Positions 23,541 to 35,364 of a DNA stretch of 64,000 nt are shown in pieces. How positions within the stretch are numbered: the stretch's first letter is position 1; every line of letters starts with the position of its first letter. The DNA comes from Cymbidium sinense (Eukaryota; Streptophyta; Magnoliopsida; Asparagales; Orchidaceae). A program made the position numbers and the translations under genes. A model generated the notes under the pieces. The model was not told the origin of the DNA and searched no databases. It was given only the letters and a program-made list of their open reading frames with translations. Location: assembly GCA_021442155.1 (NCBI GenBank), contig CM038215.1, forward strand, positions 276,384,413-276,448,412. Direction: 5' to 3'.

Positions 23541-24723
23541 TCTACCATTGCTTTGGTTGCTTCAAAATCATTCTAAGACATTCTCACTAGTAAGGATGGT
23601 TGTTCAGGTGAGTCCCTGGAACTTATTTTGACTTCTTTTCAATGCATCCCTGAGGTTGTCTACTCTGATATGATTATGGACAAGTTTCCTAAGCCATTTA
23701 AATTCAATTTGGTTGGAAAGTTTACTCTTCGTATGCATAATCTGGAAAACATTCTTTCTTTCTTTCATAGTTTAAAACTTTCACGTTCTTTTATGATTGG
23801 TTTAATTGATCAATGCCATTTTTTGTTTTAGTGGATGAATGATTTGGACTACTCTTATGTTTTATCTCACCGTTCTTATTTTGTTTTCAATTACCAAATG
23901 AGGTTGCTAAAATGGACTCCACTATTTGATATTAAGGTAGAATCCCCAATTATTCTAGTTTGGATTTCTCTCCCCAATATGTGAATTCATTTCATTAACC
24001 ATGAATTGCTTTTTTCTGTGGGTGCCTTACTTGGTCGGTCGATGCAAATTGATCAAGCAACAGCTACAAAATCTCATCTTTCAGTGGCTAGAATCCATGT
24101 TGAATTGGTCATTACCAAAAAAACACCCCAAAAAAATTTGGGTGGGATCTGAAAATTACGGTTATATGCAAAGAATTGAATTTGAAAATTTCTCTGTCTT
24201 TTATTCTCATTGTAAAATCCACGAGCACGATAATTTTGAATGTTTCATTCTTCATCCTCACCTAAAAAAGAAAATCCCTATTAAGGAAACTTTTGTTCCT
24301 AACCCCAGGCCGACCACTGTTAAATATCAAAAAACTACTTTGGAAAAAAAATGATTCTTTGAATGTTCCTAATAAGGCTAATTTACCTTTTACTTCTTCT
24401 GAGAAATTGAATGGTTCTAATGTGAACAGTAATAGCTTTTTCTAAACTTTTGAATGAGGATTCTATTTCCTCTAATTTGATCCCTGCATCCTTGTTTGCT
24501 TTGGTTTGGTGTTCCCACTTGTCTTCTTAATAAATCATTTTATGTTCCCTCCCTTGCAATTCTCGAAGCTCATTTGTCTTTAATAAATTCTAGTTTCTTG
24601 GAAGAAGGAGAATTCACTTCTCATCAAGAGATTTATCCTAAATCTATGACTAATGTTGCTAAATCCTTTTCGGATGATGATTTAAAGGGCAAAGAAAAAG
24701 GCTTCCAAACTATCTATTCCTAA
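23541..24723 (+). pseudogene. LINE-B ORF1, DUF4283-like nucleic-acid-binding protein
   Basis: The readable parts are the 23628-23831 frame (FKFNLVGKFTLR, then FFHSLKLSRSFMIGLIDQCH) and LLKWTPLFDIKVE with ILVWISLPN near 23950. After a frame change come IDQATATKSHLSVARIHVEL and IWVGSENYGYMQRIEFENFS. FYSHCKIHEHDNFECF is a decayed zinc knuckle (first cysteine lost). This order is that of plant LINE ORF1 proteins, which coat the LINE RNA. A hydrophilic C-terminal part lies at 24496-24723. At least four stops or shifts are present. Confidence 0.65.
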
Positions 24724-24935
24724 AAGAAAAAAAATGTTTAAAATTTTCCTCCAGACACTAAAGCATTTTACCTCCTCTCTTCTCTTAATTAACTTTTACT
24801 TCCACCGCCTTTTCTTTTCTTTATGTTTAATTTTTCATTTTGGAATGTTAGAGGGATTGGTACCCTCTCTATTCATAATCATATTAAAAATATTTATCGT
24901 ATCCATAATATTTCTTTACTTATTATTCTCAAGCA

Positions 24936-27156
24936 TGTTAGCTTAATGAGCCTCATGTTCAATCCGATCAATTTTGATGATAACAAATGAATGCTTGGAT
25001 GTTCTAATGAATGTTTTTATATGTTTCAGATATATCAATTTCTAATTACATATCCAATACATCTCACAATATGTTTGAGGAAATTATAAGAGTGGAAGAA
25101 TGAAAGATAGATCAAAATGGATAATGTGAAGCTCGAGATACAATTTTTTAGGTTATATGCATTTATAACTATCTTAGAAAATCATATGAGTTCATTGGCA
25201 TGAATAAATTTTCTCACAACTTAACATATTATTTTAATGAGGTTAATTTATATAAATCTCTATCTTATTAACATTCAATTATATGTTTCATACATAACAT
25301 TTGAATTGTCAAAATAATAAATGATAATAAAATATGACTAATAAGAGTAATTATTTTATTTACTTAATATAATTAAATATTTTAATTTAATTTGAAGTTT
25401 ATATGATAACTAACATATGTATGATTATATATAAATTATATCATAATATTTAAATATCATATTTCAAAATTAATAAAAATATGTAAAATTCTGTATTTTA
25501 GCCAAAGTCATTTTATAATCAAAGAATTTATATTATATTTCAACTCCAATGGATTCCTTGGATTTTTTTTCCTTTAATTTGATAGGTTACATGACCCACG
25601 TTTGATTAAAATTGAATTTATTATGACTTTTCAAACATTAGCTGATTTTAATAATGAATGCATGTTACATGCTTTGAATATATTAAGAGCCATATTTGAT
25701 TATTTTTGACTTGCCCATGTGAATAGCCAAATTTTGGCTTCTTGAATTTAATATTTATTTAATATAAATTATATTTTTATTGAAAATTAAATTATTAGAT
25801 GATAACATGATGTTAGAATAATATATTACTTTGAAATAATTCAAAATGACCTTATTGTCTATAAATAGCCCTCATTCTCTTCATGAAAGCATTCCTGATT
25901 CAAATTCAAAATCCCTTCAGCAAATCTAAGAGAAAATTTCTTAGATTTTCCTTCCAAGTGTTCTCCACATATTTCAAAATGAAATCCTTAGTGTGGAAGC
26001 TTCAACATCTTCAACTAAGCAAGCTTTCTCAAATTACTTGAGTTTGTTTTCTTGATCTTAATCCTTTTTTATTGTTCATGCTATTTTCACCATCTATTTA
26101 TTCTTTCCAATTTATACTTTTTGGTGGATTAGTCTTTGGACATTATTTTTCACATCAAAGTTTCTCAATCATTTTTTTGTGAAAAACTCTTGTGATAGTT
26201 GTAAGATCTATTTCAACTTGTTGAAATTTTTAACTTCCTATAAATTCCTTTTTTTCTTGAAATATTTCTTCATTAGTCTTATTTTGAAAGATCATTTATT
26301 CTTAGATCTATTTTAGAAGTATATTTTAAGCATTAAATTAATTTATTGTGCAAATTATTTTCATATTTGCTAGATATTTTTTTAATTAAAAGCTTACTAG
26401 CCTACTTAGATCTATCATATACTAATTTTATTTAAGTATTTTGTGATCATTTGCATTAATTGAAAGCATCATTTTGATTAAAATATAATAAATTATTCCT
26501 TGCTAAAATTTATTTTATTATGCAAAAGAATATTGTGAATTTATTTTGAAATCATTTTTATATTAGTCTACAAATTATAATAACATAAACATCTTAGTAA
26601 AATCACTTTAAAATATTTATTTTATTATTTCTTATCAATATTAAGTGACCATTTTATCTTGCCAAAATTTTAAGTTGTAAAGTGATCATTTATAAGTTGT
26701 GAGATCACTTTTTGAATTGGATAGCTTGGTATATTTGTGAGATTTATTTTATCAAAATTTATTATTTTGTATTTTTCTTTTGTGCTGTAAAATTTATATT
26801 GGGGTTGTACTCATCCCTTTGTAGGAGAGTACATATTATTGTAGGGGTTGTACTTTCCCCGTTATAGGAGCGTACTCTTTGTAAGCTATTTTATATTTAG
26901 TGGATTCCTAGTGGTGGCATGACGTGAGGCTTTTGGAGTTTGTAGAACCATTAAAATTGTGTCTATTGTCTCTCTTTACTTTATTATATTTTTGTTTGCA
27001 TTAAAAATTATATCTTGTCATTATAAAATCAAAAATTAATTCTCTATTAAAACTTATAATTTAAGATTTAACTTTAAAATTTTTTTATTATCGCCCAATT
27101 CACCCCAACCGTCTTGGGTGCTACCCCGCCCCTCTTGGGTGTTATAGTGACTCACA
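24936..27156 (+). mobile_element. Solo LTR (probably Copia type) nested in LINE-B
   Basis: It begins TGTTAGCTTAATG, followed closely by TTTTGATGATAAC, a word common near the start of SIRE/Maximus-like Copia LTRs. It ends CACCCC, CTTGGGTGCTACC and GACTCACA. No gag or pol lies inside. The edges are TG and CA, length 2221 bp. The flanking five bases are AAGCA (left) and GAGCT (right), matching at three of five, which could be an eroded target duplication. LINE endonuclease sequence continues on both sides, so the LTR is the younger insertion. Confidence 0.65.
25860..25868 (+). promoter_or_regulatory. TATA box of the solo LTR
   Basis: TATAAATAG, about 920 bases into the LTR, is followed by a C/T-rich stretch with CCTCATTCTCTTCATG. 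This is the usual arrangement at the start of the R region. Transcription would begin about 30 bases further on. Confidence 0.55.
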
Positions 27157-27760
27157 GAGCTGCTTATTCATGTTAATAAAACTAACCATGTTGTTAGAAT
27201 GATCGGTTTCAATAATTTTTTCTCTAATGTTAATAATAAGATTTGGTATTTTTGGAATAACTTTATAGACATTTCTATTCTTGATGATTTTCATCAAGTT
27301 GTCAGTGCTCAAATCTCTTATGGTGATTATTGTGTTTCGGGCTCTTTTGTTTATGTGTCTTATAATAGATCTAGTAGAAATCTTCTTTGGGATAACTTGA
27401 CTAATTTTGCCACCTCTATCAATAAACCTTGGTTTGTTGATGGTGATTTTAACACTATTTTGTTCTCTTCTGAATGAAGTGGTGGTTGCTCTCTTAATCT
27501 TCATTCCATGGAAGAATTTTCCAATATGATCCTTGATTGTAATTTGATTAATATTGGTTTTAAGGGTTCTAATTATACTTGACAAAACTCTAGACTTTGG
27601 CAAAGGTTGGACCGAATTCTTTTTAATACTCATTAAACTCAATGGCCTATTATTACTAAGCCAAAACCTTGTCCGATCATGCTCCTCATTTGGTTTCTAT
27701 TAAAGATAATTCTAATAGATTAAAAAATTTCTCTCCTTTTAGATTTCAGAACATGTGGAT

Positions 27761-28469
27761 TCAGCATATTGATTTTTTTAATGTTGTGGCTAACAATCGA
27801 AAAGCTCCTTTACATCCTGATAATTCTATTACAGGGATGAATAGAATTTGGTTTAAGCTTAAAAGACTTAAACAAAATTAGGGTTGGTGGAACAAGCATT
27901 ATTTTAAAACCTTTTTTCCTAATTTCAAAGATATCAAAAAATTGGTTTGTGATCTTGAAGTCTCTGTTATGTTTGATCCTTCTAAGATTAAGAAATTGAT
28001 TGAGGTGAAAGATAAGCTTGTTAATTTTCAAAATATGGAAGAGACTTATTGGCACCAAAAAGTTACTAGTAAACATATTACAGATGGTCACAAGAATACT
28101 AGGTAGTTCCATGCTTTAGTTAATAAAAAGAGAGCCTTAAAAAATATTCAAAAAATTAAAGATGAGAATGGAGAATGGATTATAGAGAATAGTGATATTA
28201 AGGATTTAGGCATTAATTACTATAGAAATATGTTTAAAAAGAGTTTCTCTTATGAAGCTATTTCTAAATCATACTTAATTCCTTTTATTATTACCAATGA
28301 TGATAATAAAATTCTTACTAATGTGCTTAATGAAGATGAAATTTTTGAAGTCTTAATAGCATGAATATAGATTTTGTTACTGGTCTAGAGGGTTTTACTA
28401 CCCAATTATTCCAAAAATGTTGGTTTATTATTAAAATTGATCTGATTGAGGCTGTGGTTGATTTTTTTT
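27761..28469 (+). pseudogene. LINE-B ORF2 linker between endonuclease and RT
   Basis: Lysine-rich reading with several shifts, for example WWNKHYFKTFFPNFKDIKKL near 27885 and FNKKRALKNIQKIKDENGEW-like residues near 28120. This region is usual between the two enzyme domains of plant LINEs and has no catalytic motif. Confidence 0.55.
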
Positions 28470-29300
28470 ATTGGTAATCCTCTTCCTAGATATTTTTCTA
28501 GCACTTCTATTATTCTTATACCTAAGAAAGATAACCCAGACTATTGAAGTGATTTTAGACCTATTAGTCTTTGCACCTTCTTCAATAAGTTGATTTCCAA
28601 AATTCTTGCCAATAGGGTTAGTCCATCATAAGATTATCTCTCTTAACTAAACTGGTTTTGTTAGAGGTAGATCTATTTTCGGGAACATTTTACTTGCCCA
28701 AGAATTAATTCATGATTTAGATGCTAAGACTAGAGGTGGAAACATTCTTTTCAAATTAGATATTACCAAGGCTTTTGATAATATATCTTAGGATTTCCTT
28801 TTCCATATTCTTAATTTATTTGGGTTTTCTACTAAATTTATTTTTCTTATTAAAAATTATAGTAATAATTTCTAGTTCTCTATTTTGCTTGATGGGGTTT
28901 GGGCTCCTTGCCTTCTTCCCATTTCTTAAGATAAGGGGATCTTTATCTCCTGCTTTATTTATTATTGATGTTGAGTACTTATCTAGGAGCATCAATGAGT
29001 TATTCTTAAATAATCCTAGTATGTACTACAAAACTCTTGGTGGTCTTCCTATTTCCCACTTAAGCTTTGTAGATGATTTTATTATTTTTTTGCAATGCTT
29101 CTATTCATCATATCAAGAACCTCAAGATTTTTTTAAATAATTTTGGTAGAGAAAGTGGTCTTTCTATCAATGATAACAAAAGCTATTTTATTACTTCTTC
29201 AAGTATCTCCAATAATAAAATCAATCAAATCTTGGATATCACTAATTTTAAACATCAACACTTACCTCTTAAGTACTTAGGGTGCTCCTCTTTTTAAAGG
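28470..29300 (+). pseudogene. LINE-B ORF2 reverse transcriptase
   Basis: Motifs in order: STSIILIPKKDN, DFRPISLC, NKLISKILANRV, TGFVRGRSIFGNILLAQELI, ILFKLDITKAFDNIS, then LSFVDDFIIF with FVDD at 29066-29077 in the place of the usual YADD. GRESGLSINDNKSYFITSS and LPLKYLGCSS follow. Frameshifts occur near 28625, 28800, 28930 and 29075, with internal stops. The enzyme would copy LINE RNA at the nicked target. Confidence 0.8.
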
Positions 29301-30360
29301 TCCAAAACAATCCAGCCTTTTGATGAGTTAATTCAAAAAAATTTAAATAAAATTTTTGTTTGGGAATTCCATTTACTTTCCTTTGGTGGCAGGCTCACTA
29401 TTCTTAAAAGCACTCTCAATTCAAGCCTCTTTATTTGATTCAAACTATTATTCCACTAATTCTACTCTTATCGATTGATTGCTTGCTTAATAAATTTTTT
29501 TGATGGTCCAATAATTCTATTAAAATAATGCATTAGACTTCCTGGCATAAATGCTGTGGTCCTTTGGGTGAAGGTGGTCTTAGTTTCAAACCTATTCATG
29601 AAGCTATCACTTCCTTCTCTCATAAGTTCTGGTGGAATTTCAAAAAGAATGATAGCCTTTGGGCTAATTTTATGATGGAAAAATATTTCCAAGGTAAACA
29701 CCCTCATAACTATGCTTATAAAGTTGGTGACTCTCCAGTTTGGAAAAGCCTTTGCTCAATTAAATGGGTTGTTGAATCCTTAATATCTTGGGGTATTCAT
29801 TCGGGTTCTTCTTTCTTTTGGCAAGATAATTGGATTGGCAATGGCTCTATTGACTCCCTTTTATCTACACACTCTACTGCTGCTATCAAAGTTAACTTTT
29901 TTTTTGTCTCAATAATAATTGGAATGAAAACAAAGTTGAGAACTACAATCCTATTTTTTTTACCTGTTTTGCAACATCACTATCTTTCCTAATAAACTAG
30001 ATCAAATTCTTTTCAAGCTCTCCTACAATGGTGATTTCGTTATTAAAAAGGTTTGGAATTTTATTAGAAATAAACAAAACACCTCTAATGTTTTCAATAA
30101 AGTTTGGAACCATATCATTCACATTTTTTATTTTGTTTTAGCTTGGAGGATTTTGAATAACTTCATCCCTGTTGATTCCTTGCTCTCGCTTAAAGGGTTT
30201 TATTTACCTTCCAAGTGCTATTGTTGCTTTCATATTGAAAAGGTTAATCATGTTTTTGTCAATGGTGCTATTGCTTCGAAACTTTGGATATGGTATGATG
30301 ATTTATTTAACACTAACTAATTTCACAGCTCTCTTTCATCATATCAACTTCTTGTAGTTT
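29301..30360 (+). pseudogene. LINE-B ORF2 post-RT and zf-RVT-type region
   Basis: The frame 29564-29992 reads GPLGEGGLSFKPIHEA-like residues, then SHKFWWNF, SPVWKSLCSIKWV and GSSFFWQDNWIGNGS, the standard block after the RT thumb in plant LINEs. From about 30040 come FIRNKQNTSNVFNKVWNHII, AWRILNNFIPVDSLLSLKGF and CYCCFHIEKVNHVF, with the Cys and His pattern of the zf-RVT domain. The frame shifts once between them. Confidence 0.7.
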
Positions 30361-30639
30361 GTTTCCATAAAACTCTGGAAGGTCATAGCAAAGTTTTAAT
30401 TTCTATTACCCTTATTTGGTTCATTTGAATGGATAGATATGATGCTAAATATTGTGATATCCCAATGAACCTTAAAAGGATCCTTGCTAGAACTAAAGAA
30501 AAAAAATCATGTTTTATTTAATGCAAATTTAATTAGTAATCTTCACTTTAGAGGTTATAAATTTCTGGCTAAAAAATTGGGTAGCACTTTGCATGGTGAT
30601 CCTTCCTACAAGAGAATTAGGATTATACATTGGATTAAG

Positions 30640-31095
30640 CCTAAAAAAATTTTATTAGGATCAATACTGATGGTTGTGGTGAAATTCTTAGGGGTCCTAA
30701 AGATACTATCATTTGTGCTTTTGCCTACCCCCTCAAAGCTTGTTTTGTTATTAATGCTGAGCTCATGGCTGTTAACAAAGCTATTGATATTTTTTTAAGC
30801 AAAGGCCTCTTTAATATTTGGATTGAACTTGATGCTCTTCTATTACTTGATATGCTCAATAATAATAAAATGGGGAATGCTGACTTATTTTATCTTCTTA
30901 ATCACACTAAAAAGCTTCTTTCATAAGTTTGCTACCAAATGCTTCACATTCTTCGTGAAGAAAATGCTTATGCTGATTTTCTGGCTAATTTGGGAGGGGA
31001 ATGAAATGAGCATACTTTATTTGATAACCATAGCTTAGCTAGCATCTACGTGGTTTGGTCAATCTGGATAACACTGGACTGCCTTACCTTAAATT
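30640..31095 (+). pseudogene. LINE-B ORF2 RNase H domain
   Basis: The reading, with shifts, gives RINTDGCGEIL, IICAFAYPLKACFVINAELM (acidic residue E), WIELDALLLLDML (D) and ENAYADFLANLGG (D near the end). These are the acidic positions of RNase H. The end LDNTGLPYLKF and stop near 31094 matches the end of LINE-A. Plant L1 elements are known to carry such a domain. Confidence 0.75.
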
Positions 31096-33445
31096 TTAAC
31101 CTTCTGCTATTTTATTAATCTTTTTGCTGTGGTGGTTTTATTGAGACTATTTTTTCATTGTTTATTTTATGCTTCCCTCACTAGGAAGTGGTCTTTACTG
31201 AGTTTATTTCCATACTTAAACACCCTTCCTCTTAACCCCATTCTATACTTAATTGACCCTTTTTTGAGTCATAGTGGTTTTTAATTGGTTTCCCTATCCT
31301 CTAAGACTGGTGGTTTTCTTTCTATGGCTCATGTTATGCTTCTTTTTCCACACAACTAGTGATTTTTTAGGGTCTCCTATTGGGTTGTGGCTGTGTAGAG
31401 TTTTGGCCTACCCCTTTTATTAATGGATGTTGGGTTTGGCTCTAGTTTTGGCTGGCTATGGCCTTATTCGAATTGGATTTTCAGCTGCTATGATTGGTTA
31501 TACTAGTTGCTGCTATTTGTTTCTTCCATCTTCCTAGCTATTTTGGGAGGTTATTTTTTCATGGCCGCCATTGGCCTCTTTTGGCTTGGCTTAGTTTTGG
31601 ATTTTTTGGTGGTTGATGTTCTCCTTTCCTGGTTTGGCATAGTGGCTTCTGCTGGTTGGTTTTTCCCTCTCCCTTGTGGATTGGAGGTAGGTGTTCTGTA
31701 GTTGTTGTCTTCCTATTTTCTCCTTCGTGGTGACTGTCTGCTCTTTGGGATTTGGAAGGGGTTTTATTTATCTTTGGCCTTGTTCCTTTCCTTATAATTT
31801 TTCTGTTTGTGGTTGGGTGTTCCTCCTTGGTCTTTCTCTGGCAGGGTAACTACCATTTTTGTTTCTTGGTTATTTTGCATATCTCAAGGTGGGTTGTGTT
31901 TTTATCTACTGTTGTTCTTTCCCTCTTTTTTGGTCTTTGTATTGGCTTTTTCTGTTGGTTGGTTTTGTTGGTTGGTATGGTTTTGCTTTTGGTGGTTGCT
32001 AGATGGGTGGATGTGTTACTGTGTTTGATGGTTGGTTTAGGTGCTTTTGGTTGGGTTTTAGTGCTCTAGGTAGTTATCCTTTCTTAATGTTCCTTTATTT
32101 TGTTCCCGGTTTATGTTTTTTCTATGATTTCATCTTGCTCATCCTATTGATGTTGGCTTTGGTTTATTGGCTATTTTGTTGGTGGAGGATATGAGCTCTT
32201 ATGGTTTTTTGGTCCGGTTTTAGGACTTGTTGTTCAGAGTTTGCTGTTTGAGGGGTTTTTTGTGGCTTTTATCTTGCCTTGGATGCTTGTGTTGTGGCTT
32301 GGTGTTTTGGGATTTATGTTGGCTATTGGTATTGACTCCATATGGTTTTTTTGGCTTTCCTTGTTTCCTGATATTTGTCTCTTGGTTGGTGGTGGTGGAT
32401 TTGCTATTCTTTTGGCTACCTTGGTGGTGGTTTTGATGGTAATTTCTGGATGCCCTCTTGGCCTCTCTATACTATGGCTTTCCTCTCTCTGGTGCTGGTT
32501 ATCTCCTACTATTTTATTATTTGGGTGGAGGTTTTACTCTTGGATTTGGATTCCTAGTGCTCTGGAGATAGTAGTGGGTTGTTGTTTTGCCTTTGAGACT
32601 ATTTTGTTTGATTGTGTTGTTCCCCCTATTTATGATGACTTCCCCTTTTTTGTGTTTCTCTTCTTATTAGTGGTTGCTTTGGTGGAGTTACTTCTTGATT
32701 TATATTAGCTCAGCCACTGATCCTGCTATAACTTCTGGGATGTTGGCTTTAAGTGATTCATTTGTTGTGGGTTTTGGTTGGTGGGTTGGCTGTTGGCGAG
32801 CTGCTAGCTAGTTATTTTTGTCTATTTGTTTGGTGCAGGAATTGGATCACTATGGACTATTTTGCTTTGGATGGTTGCTTATATTAGATATCTGCTATGA
32901 CTTGATGTTTCCTCATACCTTCTCTCGGTTGGTAGCATCCATATGATTGTAACTCTTCTCATAAAGTTTGGATGCTCATATGTATTGTTGCCCCTTGAGA
33001 TGATCTTAACTAAGCCTACGCCTTCTCTTTCTTAGCTCTTTCTAAATTGTTCACTTTATCTTTTCCCTTCAGCTATGACCATTGCCTTTGTAGTGTTTTG
33101 TAGATTTCTTTTGTAGGTTGGAACTTCATAGATGGAATGATCTTTACTCAGTCAACTTAAGTATTGTTGATGTGGATCTTCCTTATCTTGACTTCTCAAA
33201 GGGATCATGAGCTGCTACCGACTAGTCTTCTTACTACTTTCTTGAGTTATATTAGTCTTATTTTGTGTCTTTTCTCATTTGCTTTTAAGGTGTTGTATTT
33301 TCTCTTTAACTTTTTTTTCCATTGTACTTAGATGGGGGCTAGCTCTTTAGGTTTTTTGTAGCTTTATGAGCAGAACTTTGATCTATACCCCTTTTAAGGA
33401 CACTATATCCCTTATTTTTATGGTAACAAAATTCTAACTTTCCCT
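31096..33445 (+). mobile_element. LINE-B 3' UTR, T/G-rich
   Basis: About 2.35 kb without a real gene. Frames between 31500 and 32710 code for strings of F, L, V, W and G because of TTG, TTT and TGG richness. Their similarity to the 3' UTRs of LINE-C and D confirms that this is non-coding tail. The last 500 bases match the other three LINE ends, and the tail reads TCCCTAAAAACAAAAA. Confidence 0.7.
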
Positions 33446-33457
33446 AAAAACAAAAAC

Positions 33458-35364
33458 CCTAAACACTAAACGCCAAACCCTAAAAAGCTAAAACCAAAAC
33501 CTAAATTAAATAAAACTTAAAAATAAAATAAAAAAATAAACCTAAACCAAAATAACATAAAAAAATAAAATAAAATATAAACCTTTACTAAAACCTAAAC
33601 CTAAACCTAAAAAAAATAAAATAAAAAATAAAAAATAAAAACTAAACAAAAATAAAATAAATAAAAACATAAACAAAACTAAAAAATAAAAAACCTAAAA
33701 TAAAACAAAATAAAAACTAAATAAAAATCTAATCCTAAAAAATAAACCTAAAAAATAAATAAACAATAAAACCTAAAACATAAACTTAACAAAAACCTAA
33801 CCTATAATAAAAATATAATAATCCTAAACCTAAACTAAAAAAAAGTAAACTAAAATAAATAAAACCTAAACTTAAACCTAAAATAAACTAAACCTAAACC
33901 TAAACTAAAAAATAAAACCTTAAAATAAACCTTAAATAAAAACCAAAAACTAAAACCTAAAAAAAAATTTAAAATAAAACTAAACTAGAAAATAAACCTA
34001 AACCAATAGCTAAAACATAAAAATAAATTAAAATAAATAAACTAAACTAAATAAAAATAAAAATAAACCTAAATAAAAAAAGAAAATAAATTAAATAAAC
34101 TAGATAAACTAGCTGTGTTTACTTGATTAAAAAAAATAAAAAAAAATTAAAAAAAAAACAAATAAAACCCTAAACCCTAAACCCTAATCCCTACTCTAAA
34201 CCTGATCCTAAAACCCTAAACCCTAAACCCCAAAAATAAACCCTAAACCCTAAACTAAATCAGAAACCCAAATCTAAAAAAACCTAAGCCTAAACTACAA
34301 AACCTAAAATAAAATAAATAAGTAAACCTAAACCTAAATAAAATAGAAACTAAAACTAAAACCAACCTAAACCTAAACCTAAAAATAAAAATAAAATAAA
34401 AATAAAACTAAACTAAAATAAAATAAATAAAATCTAAACTAAACTAAAAAATAAAATAAACCAAAAAAAAATAAAAAAAAATATAAATAAAACTAATAAA
34501 ATAAAAATAAAATAAACCTAAATTAAAGTAAAATAAAACTAAATAAATACTAAACCTTAAAATAAACCTAAAATTAAATAAAAAAATAAAACCTAAAATA
34601 AAACTAAAAAAAAAAACCTAAAATAAACAAAAAAAAAACCAAAACTAAGCTAACATAAACTAAATTAAAATAAATAAAACCTAAACCTAAACCTTAAATA
34701 AACCAAACCTAAACCCTAAACTAAATAAAATAAAATAAACTAAAAATAAACCTAAACCTAAATTAAAAAATAAAACCTAAAAATAAACCTAAAATAAAAA
34801 TCAAAACCTAAACCTTAAAATAAAATAAAAACCTAAATCTAAACAAAAAATTAAAAAAGAAAACCTAAACCTAAAAATAAAATAATATTAAAACCAAACT
34901 AAAAAAATAAACTTAAACCTAAAAAATAAAATAAAATAAAAAAATTAAACTAAAATAAATAAACCTAAAATAAAATAAACTAAATAAAATTAAAATAAAC
35001 CTAAATAAAAAATAAAAATAAAAAATAAATTAAATTAATAAAAATAAACTAAATGTAAACCTACTAGTTTACATAATTTAAAAAACCTAAACCTAAATAA
35101 ACCTTAAACTAGGCTAAACCATAACCTAAACTAAAACCCACAAACCCAAAATAAATCCTAAACCCTTAAACCAAAAAACCACACCTCCCAAACCCTAAAC
35201 TAACACACCCAAAACCCTGACCACAAGCCCTAAAAAACCCTAAACAAATCTAAACCCTAAACCTTAAATCATAAGTAAACCCAAAACCAAAACCTTAAAC
35301 TCCTAAATACTAAACACTAAATCCTAAACCCTAAACCCTAAACCCTAAATCCTAAACCCTAAAC
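33458..35364 (+). repeat. Telomere-like array with long A-rich degenerate part
   Basis: Good CCCTAAA units lie near the edges (33458, 34160-34260, 35210-35364). The middle is CCTAAA, CTAAA and AAATAAA in irregular order. All C-rich words are on the plus strand. No gene. Confidence 0.85.

Larger units (their letters stand above)
24826..27760 (+). pseudogene. LINE-B ORF2 endonuclease domain, split by an LTR
   Basis: The N-terminal piece before 24936 reads FWNVRGIGTLSIHNHIKNIY and ISLLIIL, the start of the APE-type endonuclease. After the inserted LTR the reading resumes at 27157 with LLIHVNKTNHVVRMIGFNN. It goes on to NKIWYFWNNF, WFVDGDFNTILFSSE (GDFN motif near 27442), LWQRLDRILFN and SDHAPHLVS (27669). 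GDFN and SDH are active-site motifs of this family. Stops at 27476, 27581 and elsewhere disable it. The enzyme would nick the target DNA to prime reverse transcription. Confidence 0.75.
23293..33457 (+). mobile_element. LINE-B, nearly full length L1-type retrotransposon
   Basis: The parts are a short 5' region, ORF1 (DUF4283-like with a knuckle), ORF2 (endonuclease, reverse transcriptase, zf-RVT-type region, RNase H), a long T/G-rich 3' UTR and a poly(A)-like tail. Without the nested LTR the length is about 7.9 kb. All frames carry stops and shifts, so it is inactive. CCCTAAA tracts lie directly on both sides. Confidence 0.8.

Noticed and set aside
31507..32708. Several overlapping frames that look like multi-pass membrane proteins
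   Set aside because: They lie in the T/G-rich LINE-B 3' UTR; F, L, V, W and G follow from base composition, frames overlap freely, and LINE-C and D show the same effect.
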